Of a stretch of DNA of 64,000 bases, positions 14,155 through 22,315 are shown piece by piece. Source of the stretch: Alteromonadaceae bacterium XY-R5 (GTDB lineage: Bacteria; Pseudomonadota; Gammaproteobacteria; Enterobacterales; Alteromonadaceae); contig LXWE01000003.1 in the NCBI GenBank assembly GCA_001660395.1, forward strand, positions 310,001 through 374,000, written 5' to 3'. Under the pieces are notes generated by a model that was not told where the DNA came from, did no database searches, and saw only the letters and a list, made by a program, of their open reading frames with translations. The translations under genes were made by a program, and so were the position numbers. Each line of letters starts with the position of its first letter. The stretch's first letter is position 1.

Positions 14155-14448
14155 ATGGCAAGCATCAGCGAACACATGCCCCACTCCAATCATGTGCAAA
14201 TAAATACAGAAAATACTGAATCAACGGGCAATGGGCCAAAACTTGCGATCCTGTTAGATCTGATGGGATTCGTGTTTATGGTGTTAGGACTGGGTCAGCA
14301 ATATGGCCGTCACAATGTCCTGCCCCAGAGTCTGGATTTTGCCTATTCCGGCACTGTGATGATGGCAGTAGGCTTGTTACTGACCCTGCCCTTTATGGTG
14401 GTTGCACTCAAAGCCAGCGACAGCGCCCTGAAAAGCCTGGCGGAGTAA
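14155..14448 (+). CDS. Small hypothetical membrane protein (97 aa)
   Basis: Unrecognised protein. The first 28 residues are polar and His/Asn/Thr-rich, followed by two hydrophobic helices (about 29-46 and 63-86) and a short charged tail. The start is supported by TAAGGAAGTACT-ATG. It is probably an inner-membrane protein with both ends on the same side. It is divergent from the glycosidase operon and 180 bases before the M24 peptidase gene, with only a weak hairpin between them (14486-14502), so co-transcription with the peptidase is possible. No function can be assigned. Confidence 0.7.
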   Translation: MASISEHMPHSNHVQINTENTESTGNGPKLAILLDLMGFVFMVLGLGQQYGRHNVLPQSLDFAYSGTVMMAVGLLLTLPFMVVALKASDSALKSLAE

Positions 14449-14485
14449 TTTAAACACCTAAACCACAACTATCCTGAGCAGATAT

Positions 14486-14502
14486 CAGGAGCTAATCTCC
14501 TG
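14486..14502 (+). other. Weak hairpin between two genes
   Basis: CAGGAG / CTCCTG with a 5-base loop and no T-run after it. It may slow transcription but is not a convincing terminator. Confidence 0.3.
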
Positions 14503-14628
14503 CAAAACTGCTATCTTAGCGCTTGCCCGTTTCCCTTCGGGTTCCTGCCATACAAGCTAAATTTGCATCCCTGATTGCCATACAGCAGATCAGCATTTTT
14601 CGTATTTCATTTCCAACAGGAGTATTCA

Positions 14629-15834
14629 ATGACTGGAATTGGAGGCTCAACGCCACAAGCAGAACTTGCTGCCATTCTTCCACTGGCCAATAAACCCGCT
14701 GCCATCAGCCCCGCAGAACGTCAGGCACGAATCGCCAGGGCGCAGCAACTGATGCAGGAACAACAACTTGATGCTGTGCTGATAAATGCAGGCCATAGCT
14801 TACGTTACTTTGCCGGGGTGACCTGGGGAGCAACGGAACGCCTGGTGGCCATGTTACTTCCTGCACAAGGAAAGCCTGTCATGATCTGCCCGAACTTTGA
14901 ATTAGGTTCGCTATCAGCAGAATTGCAGGTAGACGCTGAACTGGCCCTGTGGGAGGAAGACGAATGCCCTTACGCACTGGTCGCAAAGCAGCTGGCACAG
15001 TGGCAGGCAGATACGTTGGCACTGGATCCTATGGCCAGTTTTATGATCGCCGATGGAATCAAACAGGCAAATTCAGCCCTGCAATTAGTCAGTGCCGCCT
15101 CTGTCATTAATACCCTGCGTCGCTGTAAGTCGGACACCGAACTGGCGCTGATGAAACATGCCAAAGCCATTACACTGAAAGTGCATCAGCACACTGCCCA
15201 GATTTTACGCGAAGGGATCCGCGCCTCTGAAGTGAAAAAATTTATCGACGATGCCCATCGTGCCATGGGCGCCGACGGTGGCTTTAGCTTTTGTATTGTG
15301 CAATTCGGCCATGCGACTGCCTTCCCTCATGGGATTCCGGGGGATCAGGCCCTGCAAACCAATGATCTGGTGCTTATCGATACCGGCTGTACCTTAGACG
15401 GTTATAACGCAGACATCACCCGCACCTATATTTTTGGTGAAGCCACCGAGCAGCAAAAAAACATTTGGGCCATAGAAAAAGAAGCCCAGGCTGCAGCTTT
15501 TGCAGCGGCAAAACCCGGTGTAGCCTGTGAAGCAGTTGATCAGGCTGCCAGAGATGTTCTCGAAAAACATGGACTTGGACCAGATTACGCGCTTCCTGGC
15601 CTGCCTCACCGCACTGGCCATGGTATAGGTTTATCTATCCATGAGCCCGCCTATTTGGTACGCGGAGATAAAACGCCGTTACAACCTGGCATGTGTTTTT
15701 CTAATGAACCCATGATAGTGGTACCAGATGCTTTTGGCGTGCGTTTGGAAGACCATTTTTACATTACGGAAAACGGGGCCGAATGGTTTACCGAGCCTCA
15801 GTACAGCCTGGATGATCCCTTCCACGGCATGTGA
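14629..15834 (+). CDS. M24 metallopeptidase, Xaa-Pro aminopeptidase type
   Basis: A 401-residue cytosolic peptidase of the creatinase/aminopeptidase P class. The N-terminal creatinase-like domain spans about 30-165 and the pita-bread catalytic domain about 170-400. All five ligands of the dimetal site are seen: Asp251 and Asp262 (IDTGCTLDGYNADITRTY), His331 (TGHGIGLSIHEP), Glu360 (SNEPM) and Glu374 (RLEDHF). It removes an N-terminal residue preceding proline. ATG 14629 is chosen because AGGAG lies 6 bases upstream; the frame is open to 14575 but without a ribosome site. With the S9 and M28 peptidases it suggests a peptide-degrading lifestyle. Confidence 0.9.
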   Translation: MTGIGGSTPQAELAAILPLANKPAAISPAERQARIARAQQLMQEQQLDAVLINAGHSLRYFAGVTWGATERLVAMLLPAQGKPVMICPNFELGSLSAELQVDAELALWEEDECPYALVAKQLAQWQADTLALDPMASFMIADGIKQANSALQLVSAASVINTLRRCKSDTELALMKHAKAITLKVHQHTAQILREGIRASEVKKFIDDAHRAMGADGGFSFCIVQFGHATAFPHGIPGDQALQTNDLVLIDTGCTLDGYNADITRTYIFGEATEQQKNIWAIEKEAQAAAFAAAKPGVACEAVDQAARDVLEKHGLGPDYALPGLPHRTGHGIGLSIHEPAYLVRGDKTPLQPGMCFSNEPMIVVPDAFGVRLEDHFYITENGAEWFTEPQYSLDDPFHGM

Positions 15835-15843
15835 TTCTGGCAA

Positions 15844-15908
15844 GGCTCCACGGCCGAATGTGCTGTGGAGCAAAAAAAGCCGAAAAAAGTTAAAATTATT
15901 TTTTTCGG
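15844..15908 (+). other. Two hairpins downstream of the M24 peptidase gene
   Basis: The first is GCTCCAC (15845-15851) / GTGGAGC (15865-15871), followed by A rather than T. The second is CCGAAAAAA (15880-15888) / TTTTTTCGG (15900-15908), AT-rich with T in its right arm. Together they may end the peptidase transcript, but neither alone is a classic terminator. Confidence 0.4.
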
Positions 15909-16563
15909 TACCTTTGCTGGTCATAGTTGTAAAAAAACATAACTATGTATAAGACAATGATTTATAAATGTATTTATCTAAAAAATACGACCAAAGACTA
16001 ATAAATTACGCAAATGATGATGTAAAAAAGTTAGCGTACATTTGAATATACCTTTCCAAGTTCCCGTATAGATCCTCTTTAAGTTATTGCTAATTAAACA
16101 TTTTTACTGCAATTTGTGGAATGATCTCCACATCCAGATCCTACTTTAGTATAACAAACTAACTCACCCCAAAGATAAGCATAAGCTATTGTTTTAAAAG
16201 TAAAAACATAGGTTGGTTTTTATGCTTACCCAAAGGTCTAATTCATATTACTTATGTGAGATGCATATCTAATTTTTTTGCAACATGTCTGCAATCTTTA
16301 CATAAAAATGACACTTGAATGACCGAAAAATCCTTTAACAGTGTTAACTAACTGAATGATCTGAAAATATCCGATCTGGCCCGAATAATGCCAATTCCTA
16401 GTCGTAGATGGATATCCACGTAGGAGTGAGGGCCGGCCGGACAGCCGAAGCAGGTGCTCATTGGTAGTTGGTTTACTGTAATCTGTCGTTATCGGGCCAT
16501 GGAGGCCAGCTTGATAGTATAAACGCAGTAACAAGATCCCATTAGTTCGTAGAGGTCTTGACC
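15909..16563. other. Long AT-rich intergenic region before the AraC-type gene
   Basis: About 650 bases with no convincing gene on either strand. From about 15,900 to 16,330 it is strongly AT-rich, unlike the flanking genes. It contains a 6-6-6 palindrome (16115-16132) and distant arms TAAGCATAA (16176-16184) / TTATGCTTA (16220-16228). Then comes a GC-rich stretch (about 16,395-16,510) including GGCCGGCC and GGCC-ATGGA-GGCC. This could be a long regulated 5' leader of the AraC-LDT operon. I cannot match it to a known riboswitch. Confidence 0.5.
16115..16132. promoter_or_regulatory. Candidate operator: TGTGGA-N6-TCCACA
   Basis: Perfect 6-base inverted arms with a 6-base spacer. The layout resembles a CRP/FNR-class site (TGTGA-N6-TCACA), but the arms differ from that consensus by the G at position 5. 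It lies about 430 bases before the AraC-type gene. Confidence 0.35.
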
Positions 16564-17445
16564 ATGCTGAGAAGTCGAATTGAACACAAGCTGGTTCTGG
16601 TAGGATGCAACAGCGCTTCGCTCCAGGATATCGCTGAACGCATTCATAGCAATGTTGCCGTTCAAACTGCTGCCTGGCAGCAAATATCTGATCATTGCAA
16701 ATACGATGCTGATGCGGTCGCTTATGTGATCGATGATCTAAACCCCATACATCTGCACAATTTGGCCATTCTTAAAGCGAATTTGCATTGCACCAATCTG
16801 TTTGTGTTCATCCCACATTTATCGATTCCTCTGCTATGCCAGTTACTGCGTGCCAGTGTAAACGACGTTTTCTTATCGCACTGCCCTGACAATGATGTAT
16901 TGCGCCTGACCCAGTTTTTACAGCAAAACACTCTGGTGCAGTGCAATCAGCCTAAACCGGTAATGCACCCGGTTCATGCTCAAACCGGTGAACGCTCACC
17001 ACTGGCTAACCTGCTGGAATATTTGGAAGAACATTTTACCGACAAAGTGACGCTGCAATCTGTCGGTGACCAGCTCAATTTAAGTCCTAGCCGGGTTAGC
17101 CACATGTTTAAAGATGTATGCGGCATAGGCTTCAATCATTATCTAAACTGCCGCCGTTTGGAAGAAGCCGAACAGTTGTTACTGCACCATGACGCCAACA
17201 TTACCTGCATCGCCTTTGATTTAGGTTTCGCTAACCCATCTCATTTTTGTCGCGCGTTTAAAGAACATCTGGGCGTCACACCTACCGCTTATTGCAGCGG
17301 TGAACGCAGCTTTGATATCAGCCCACTGTACAGCCGCTATCAATTATTAAGGCAACAACTGCTACCAGATATGGGACATGTCGCCAAACCTAAACCCCAG
17401 ATTCAGCCAGAATCTGAATGGTTACGCGCAGTGGGAGAACGTTAA
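16564..17445 (+). CDS. AraC-family regulator with degenerate receiver-like N-terminus
   Basis: A 293-residue transcription factor. The C-terminal ~100 residues are a standard AraC/XylS DNA-binding domain with both helix-turn-helix motifs (TLQSVGDQLNLSPSRVSHMFK and NITCIAFDLGFANPSHFCRAFK regions) and the closing HLGVTPTAY. The first ~125 residues look like a receiver fold (hydrophobic strand LVLVGCNS, later strands VAYVIDD and LFVFIPH) but lack a clear acidic pocket and phospho-Asp/Lys set, so it is probably not phosphorylated normally. ATG 16564 follows AGAGG by 8 bases; the upstream TTG at 16558 is too close. It overlaps the next gene by one base (TAATG). Confidence 0.85.
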   Translation: MLRSRIEHKLVLVGCNSASLQDIAERIHSNVAVQTAAWQQISDHCKYDADAVAYVIDDLNPIHLHNLAILKANLHCTNLFVFIPHLSIPLLCQLLRASVNDVFLSHCPDNDVLRLTQFLQQNTLVQCNQPKPVMHPVHAQTGERSPLANLLEYLEEHFTDKVTLQSVGDQLNLSPSRVSHMFKDVCGIGFNHYLNCRRLEEAEQLLLHHDANITCIAFDLGFANPSHFCRAFKEHLGVTPTAYCSGERSFDISPLYSRYQLLRQQLLPDMGHVAKPKPQIQPESEWLRAVGER

Positions 17446-18908
17446 TGATCAAGTTACTCCGCCTGCTGCTCTGCTGTTGTTTACTTAGCCGTCCGGTGCT
17501 GGCTGAACTGTCCCAAAGTGATTATGTGGATCTGGTTCACAGCAACCACAATCAATTGCTGTGGTTAAACCAACATGGCGTTAACTTACCCGGCATGGCC
17601 TTAACCAGCCTGCTGGCAGATTTGGGTATTCGCCAGTCGGCATTACTTTCCAATGAAGAACTGGCTCAGCCCCTCTATACCGACTGGTTACTGACACAAC
17701 AATTATTGCAAACTGACAACATCGTGATTGGTCATCAGGTTGAACAGGACGCAATTAACTTACAGAGTCTGCATTCAGCCATTGAAACAGGAAAATTAAC
17801 CGCGTTAGTGGAATCGGTATTACCGGCGTTTCCCGAAGTGAATCACTTGCGCAATGCCATTGCAGGGATGCGCCGAATTGAAGCGTTACCCTGGCCCAAA
17901 TTAGACGGGATTGAACCGCCAAAGCTGGGGCAGGAAAATGATAACGTTAGCCAGATAAAGCAGGTGTTGATGTTGCTGGGTGACTTACCGGCCAATAAGC
18001 AGAATCTACAGAGACGCAAAATTTTTGATCCGCAAACCATAGAAGCAATTAAAGGTTTTCAGTACCGCCACGGCTTAACCCCTAACGGCCGTCTAAACCA
18101 GGAAACACTGAGCACCTTGTCAGTACCACCTGCGGAAAAGCTAGTAGTAATGCAGCAAAATCTGTGGCGCTGGTTATCTTTGCCTTCGTTACCACCAGAA
18201 AAATATATCCTCGTGAATTTGGCCGAATATCAACTGAAACTGGTCAATAAAAACCGTACACAACTGACCATGCGAGTGGTCGTAGGAAAGCCAGATTCTG
18301 CTACCCCCGTGATGCTGACGCAAATTGATCGGGTAACGATAAATCCACCATGGTTACCCCCACTCAATATAGCCCGGGAAGAACTCTTTCCAATGATCCA
18401 GGAAGAACCTAAGCAACTCAGTGCACAGGGGTTCAGATGGCAACCACGTAATTCAGGTGAACTACTTGAAATTACACAATTATCTCCACAACAAAGCGCA
18501 GGTCAGTTTCGTTTAATCCAGTTGCCGGGTGAACATAACGCTCTGGGGAAATTCAGGTTCAATATAACCAATCACGATGCCATTTACTTACACGATACGC
18601 CGGCAAAATCGTTTTTTAATCGCGAAGAACGTGCCCTAAGTCATGGTTGTATTCGGCTGCAACATCCTCAGTTGTTAGCAAATGCATTGCTGGCTGACGA
18701 ACCGGAACAAATTCAACAAAAATACAAACAAGCGTTGGCAGATCAGGAAACCACCCACTTCAGACTCAGTAAAGCCATACCCACTTACCTCAATTACCAA
18801 ACGGTAGTGGCTAATGCCAGCGGCAAAGTCTTCTGGAAAAAAGATATTTATCAACTCGATTCCCCGCCGGAGGCTGGCTTTCATCAGCCTCTACTTGCCA
18901 GACACTAA
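17445..18908 (+). CDS. L,D-transpeptidase (YcbB/LdtD-like)
   Basis: A 487-residue periplasmic protein that would cross-link peptidoglycan (3-3 bridges) or act on related peptides. Signal peptide to about Ala20; peptidoglycan-binding domain about 165-225 (FDPQTIEAIKGFQYRHGL, then PNGRLNQETL); YkuD catalytic domain about 253-415 with His383 (YLHDTP) and SHGCIRL (catalytic Cys402). An insertion between the strands (about 310-355) gives the lid seen in YcbB-type enzymes. ATG 17445 shares its A with the AraC stop and follows GGGAG. The AraC-transpeptidase pair lies directly upstream of the Tad locus but is separated from it by a terminator. Confidence 0.9.
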   Translation: MIKLLRLLLCCCLLSRPVLAELSQSDYVDLVHSNHNQLLWLNQHGVNLPGMALTSLLADLGIRQSALLSNEELAQPLYTDWLLTQQLLQTDNIVIGHQVEQDAINLQSLHSAIETGKLTALVESVLPAFPEVNHLRNAIAGMRRIEALPWPKLDGIEPPKLGQENDNVSQIKQVLMLLGDLPANKQNLQRRKIFDPQTIEAIKGFQYRHGLTPNGRLNQETLSTLSVPPAEKLVVMQQNLWRWLSLPSLPPEKYILVNLAEYQLKLVNKNRTQLTMRVVVGKPDSATPVMLTQIDRVTINPPWLPPLNIAREELFPMIQEEPKQLSAQGFRWQPRNSGELLEITQLSPQQSAGQFRLIQLPGEHNALGKFRFNITNHDAIYLHDTPAKSFFNREERALSHGCIRLQHPQLLANALLADEPEQIQQKYKQALADQETTHFRLSKAIPTYLNYQTVVANASGKVFWKKDIYQLDSPPEAGFHQPLLARH

Positions 18909-18942
18909 GCCTGGTCATTTCAATCCAACTACACACTTTTTT

Positions 18943-18978
18943 ACGCGTCATTCCCTTAGGAACGACGCGTTTTTTTTA
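18943..18978 (+). terminator. Terminator after the L,D-transpeptidase gene
   Basis: ACGCGTCATTCC / GGAACGACGCGT arms with one A-C mismatch and a CTTA loop, followed by eight T. It separates the AraC-LDT unit from the Tad locus. Confidence 0.88.
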
Positions 18979-19336
18979 TACCTTATGTCGACCCAAACAG
19001 CCTAGTAATGCTTCTTTTCCACCTGCTTTGCCCAAACATTTTCACGCCCTTTTGTAGGACAAAATCTTTGCCGCGCAAGAATATGCAAGGGCTGAGCAAA
19101 AATCTGCAACCTCCCGCAAACAAAGAATCCCACCATCATCCAAGTAAACAAAAAACAAAGTATTTTCAAATAGATAGAAAGTAAAAAACAAAATTATGCA
19201 ATTCGCAATTTAATGCAAAACAACGCAATCGCATGGTAGTGACAGAGGCATTAAAAGCCTAAATTTTACTCAACCACTGAGATTACGAAGTGGCCTAAAA
19301 ACTCTCGTTAGCAACGGTAAATTTGAGGAAAAACTC
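18979..19336 (+). promoter_or_regulatory. Leader region of the Tad locus with phased GCAA words
   Basis: 358 bases, AT-rich, without a gene. GCAA occurs at 19198, 19205, 19215 and 19225 (steps of 7, 10, 10), a helically phased set that could bind a regulator. A small hairpin CCACT (19276-) / AGTGG precedes the pilin. TTTGAGGAAAAACTC supplies the pilin ribosome site. I could not identify promoter hexamers with confidence. Confidence 0.4.
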
Positions 19337-19531
19337 ATGACTAAAGTAACTACTTTCATCAAAAACTTTCTGAAAGACGAATCTGGTTTAACTGCTGTGG
19401 AATACGCCATTGCAGGTTCTCTGGTTGTAGGTGGCCTGGTTGCCGCTTTCCAGGAACTGGGCACCGCAGCTCAAACCTCTATCTCTGACCTGTGTACAGA
19501 CGCAGGCGGCACAGACTGCGACGGTCAATAA
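19337..19531 (+). CDS. flp: Flp/Fap-type pilin
   Basis: A 64-residue type IVb pilin precursor, the major subunit of the Tad (tight adherence) pilus. A short leader ends in ..KDESG, and cleavage before LTAVEYAIAGS gives the mature protein; Glu-Tyr at mature +5/+6 is the Flp signature. A hydrophobic helix follows (about 25-45), then a polar C-terminus with two cysteines (CTDAGGTDC) that may form a disulphide. First gene of the Tad locus; probably the most highly expressed one, as is usual for pilin. Confidence 0.93.
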   Translation: MTKVTTFIKNFLKDESGLTAVEYAIAGSLVVGGLVAAFQELGTAAQTSISDLCTDAGGTDCDGQ

Positions 19532-19566
19532 TCCGTTTCGGCCGGCTCGGGAACAGGAGACATAAG

Positions 19567-20133
19567 ATGTCAGATTTTCAACTTGCGACTCAAATGGTAA
19601 TGACCACGGCATTATTTGCAGTTGCCGTCTGGTTTGACTACCGCACGATGCGCATCCCGAATCTGTTATGTCTGCTGTTCCTCAGCCTGGGTTTAACCAA
19701 CGCTACCCTGATGAATGGTACAGAAGGCTTGCTAATCGCACTGGCAGGTGCCGGTGTCGGTCTTGGCTTGTTGTTACCTTTCTATGCCATGCGGTTAATT
19801 GGGGCTGGCGACGTCAAACTCATGATTGCAGTGGGCGCCCTTATCGGCCCCACCCTAAATTTTTGGAGCATCGCCTTTGGCATTATCGCCGGCGGTGTCA
19901 TTAGTATGGTACTTGGCCTGCGCCAGGCTGGAATTGAAGGCACATTGACAACCTTTCGCCGTCTTGCCTTCAGTCTGCGCGCACGCCAGTACTTTTCACC
20001 TCAGCGCAATGAACTTGGCGCAGTTCAGGTGCCATACGCACCATCCCTGGCCACAGGTTGGGTTATTGCCAATCTGACCCAGACCAATACGCAGCAAGCA
20101 CTGCACGCCTGGTTTCAAGTTTTGATGGGATAA
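19567..20133 (+). CDS. tadV: Prepilin peptidase TadV/CpaA
   Basis: A 188-residue A24-type aspartic prepilin peptidase that cleaves the Flp leader at the inner membrane. Catalytic aspartates lie in DYRTMRIPN (about 24) and in the GAGDVKLM motif (about 80). Six hydrophobic helices are expected. ATG 19567 is used because AGGAG lies 7 bases before it; the frame is open further up, into the pilin gene. The last base of its stop is the A of the next start (TAATG). Confidence 0.92.
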   Translation: MSDFQLATQMVMTTALFAVAVWFDYRTMRIPNLLCLLFLSLGLTNATLMNGTEGLLIALAGAGVGLGLLLPFYAMRLIGAGDVKLMIAVGALIGPTLNFWSIAFGIIAGGVISMVLGLRQAGIEGTLTTFRRLAFSLRARQYFSPQRNELGAVQVPYAPSLATGWVIANLTQTNTQQALHAWFQVLMG

Positions 20134-21470
20134 TGGCCATGTTTACTGAATCAACTGCCCCTACCAACACACCAACAAGCGACAGTTTCGAATCCAAGCT
20201 CACGTTTGGTCAGGCGTTGGTGAAACGTCCGCAAACCCTTGCGGAAACAGGTTTGCGCCAGGAGCTACTGCTCAGCCTGTTGCTCAAACAGTTGCAACGC
20301 CTGCAGGTTGCGACGCTAGCCGATTTAAGCGAAAAACTGGCATTAAGCGGCAATTTAGTTCAGCAGTTGATCGACCAGGCCAAACATTTGCAATGGCTGG
20401 AAAATCGTCAGGCCAGCAATCTTGGCCAATTGCGTTATAGCCTGAGTGAATTAGGTCGCCGCGAAGCAATTCGCGCCCTTCAGGACGATGGTTACGTTGG
20501 TGCAGTTCCGGTATCTCTAGAGCAATACAGCAAAGTTTGCAAAGCCCAAAGCCATCGTCGCATTCGTATTACCCGTAGCAAAATGCATCAAGCGCTGGCC
20601 AATCAGCATTTCAAAGCTGAAATTCTGGATATCATGGGTGCGGCCCTGAACTCAAACAAAGCTACGATGCTCTATGGCCTCCCTGGTGTAGGGAAAAGTT
20701 ACCTGTGTCGCCATATTATTGATGTGCTGGATGATTCGGTATTTATTCCCCATGCAATCGAAGTGCATGGTCAGGTGATCCAGGTGTTTGACCATCAGGT
20801 GCACGCGCCAATTCAGCGTGATGAAATGAGTCATAGCCTCAGCGCCTTCACCCAGCCAAATGATCCACGCTGGATTGAATGTAAGCGTCCATTAATTGTC
20901 ACCGGCGGTGAACTGACTGCCGATATGCTGGAAGTCGGCTTTGATAGTGTCACCCGGACATCACGTGCTCCCATTCAGTTAAAAGCCAACAATGGCATCT
21001 TACTTCTGGATGACCTGGGTCGTCAGCGTATCTCCCCAGTTGAGTTATTTAATCGCTGGATCATTCCATTAGAAGAGCACAAAGATTTTCTTAGCCTGAC
21101 CAATGGCGGTCACTTCGAAGTGCCTTTTGAGCAGGTGCTGCTGTTTTCCACCAACTTGAACCCGGAAAGTCTGGTTGATGACGCCTTTTTACGTCGTCTT
21201 GGCTACAAGGTTCAGCTTGGCCCAATGGATCTGCACGCATATCAAACCCTGTGGTTCGAAACCTGTCACAAGTTGGGTATCGAGTGTGAACCACAGATAT
21301 TCCGAATTCTGATCAATGACTACCACCGTCGTTTCAATAAACCCCTGATCCCCTGCTACCCACGGGATTTGCTTGGCATCGTCAGCGACACTCTGAGCTA
21401 TCACGAAAGTGAACGTGTGCTCAGCAACAGTTTGCTGCAACAAGCCTGGCAACATTACTTCGTGGACTGA
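20133..21470 (+). CDS. AAA+ ATPase associated with Flp pilus assembly
   Basis: A 445-residue cytosolic ATPase. An N-terminal winged-helix-like part (about 45-125) precedes the AAA+ module: Walker A GLPGVGKS (182-189), Walker B ILLLDDLG (289-296), sensor 1 LLFSTNLNPE, and an arginine-bearing FLRRLGYK. It fits the group described as predicted ATPases with chaperone activity associated with Flp pilus assembly. Its precise job is not established; remodelling of the Tad machine or control of its assembly is inference. It lies between tadV and rcpC. ATG 20133 overlaps the tadV stop by one base; ATG 20139 is an alternative. Confidence 0.82.
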   Translation: MAMFTESTAPTNTPTSDSFESKLTFGQALVKRPQTLAETGLRQELLLSLLLKQLQRLQVATLADLSEKLALSGNLVQQLIDQAKHLQWLENRQASNLGQLRYSLSELGRREAIRALQDDGYVGAVPVSLEQYSKVCKAQSHRRIRITRSKMHQALANQHFKAEILDIMGAALNSNKATMLYGLPGVGKSYLCRHIIDVLDDSVFIPHAIEVHGQVIQVFDHQVHAPIQRDEMSHSLSAFTQPNDPRWIECKRPLIVTGGELTADMLEVGFDSVTRTSRAPIQLKANNGILLLDDLGRQRISPVELFNRWIIPLEEHKDFLSLTNGGHFEVPFEQVLLFSTNLNPESLVDDAFLRRLGYKVQLGPMDLHAYQTLWFETCHKLGIECEPQIFRILINDYHRRFNKPLIPCYPRDLLGIVSDTLSYHESERVLSNSLLQQAWQHYFVD

Positions 21471-21494
21471 GGGACCTTAACTGAGGACAAGCAG

Positions 21495-22292
21495 ATGAAA
21501 AAAAATACTGTTACGTTACTTTCTCTGTCCGCAATTTTTGGTCTGGGTGCGGTCTACGTTGCCAATAACTGGTTAATGCAAAGCACCGCGCCAGAACTGA
21601 AAGTGGACGAACTGCAGGTCGCTGTTATCAGCGCTCCTGTGACCACAGGCACCATCATTGATGCCAAGCATTTCACCATGCAGGCCTGGCCGCGTGATCT
21701 GGTACCTGACACAGCCGTGTTTAACCGCGAAGCCATTATGGGCAAAGTTGCCACCGAGGCCCTCTACCCTGGCGATATCGTGCGTATGGAACGTCTGGCA
21801 GACAAAGGCGAGGGCAGTGCTCTGGCCAGCCTGATTGAAGAAAACATGCGCGCTATCACAATTCGGGTAGACGACGTTGTGGGTGTAGCAGGCTTCCTGT
21901 TACCAGGCAACCGGGTAGACATTCTTAATACTTTCAAAACCAACAACAAAACCCAGACTGAAATTGTGTTGAGCAATGTGCGGGTGCTGGCAATCGATCA
22001 AAGTGCTGAAAACAATGAGAGCAAGCCCAAAGTAGTGCGCGCTGTCACTGTAGAAGTCAGCCTGAATCAAGCCGAGGCACTGATGAATGCGCGTTCGCGC
22101 GGCACAGTGCAGTTGGCACTTCGTAACCCCATCGACAAATCAGCCCCAGCCCCGGTTGAGGTTGCTAAATTACCTGAACCCATTGCCGCCCCCGCCAAAG
22201 TGGCTGCGCCAGCACCTGTGGTTCGTGTAGTTAATGCCAAAGTCGATGTTATTCGCGGTACCGAACAAGAATCGGTCCAAATCAAGCTGTAA
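21495..22292 (+). CDS. rcpC: Flp pilus assembly protein RcpC/CpaB
   Basis: A 265-residue protein with an N-terminal membrane anchor (about 5-25), a SAF domain (about 42-105: VISAPVTTGTIID, LYPGDIVRMERL) and an RcpC/CpaB C-terminal domain (GFLLPGNRVDIL, VEVSLNQAEALMNARSRGTVQLALR split by a few residues). It works in the periplasm with the RcpA secretin in the Tad secretion channel. The C-terminus is a Pro/Ala-rich linker. The gene is 24 bases after the AAA+ gene and 23 before rcpA. Confidence 0.92.
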   Translation: MKKNTVTLLSLSAIFGLGAVYVANNWLMQSTAPELKVDELQVAVISAPVTTGTIIDAKHFTMQAWPRDLVPDTAVFNREAIMGKVATEALYPGDIVRMERLADKGEGSALASLIEENMRAITIRVDDVVGVAGFLLPGNRVDILNTFKTNNKTQTEIVLSNVRVLAIDQSAENNESKPKVVRAVTVEVSLNQAEALMNARSRGTVQLALRNPIDKSAPAPVEVAKLPEPIAAPAKVAAPAPVVRVVNAKVDVIRGTEQESVQIKL

Positions 22293-22315
22293 CAGGCCCA
22301 GAGGAGTAGCACACT

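Noticed and set aside
16395-16510. Possible cyclic-di-GMP riboswitch before the AraC-type gene
   Set aside because: The GC-rich stretch lacks the conserved GEMM segments I would expect; kept only as an unexplained island.
16298-16534. 78-codon minus-strand frame in the leader of the AraC-type gene
   Set aside because: Composition and lack of a ribosome site argue against coding; it straddles the AT/GC switch.
18979-19336. Sigma-54 promoter before flp
   Set aside because: No GG-N10-GC arrangement of the right kind was found.
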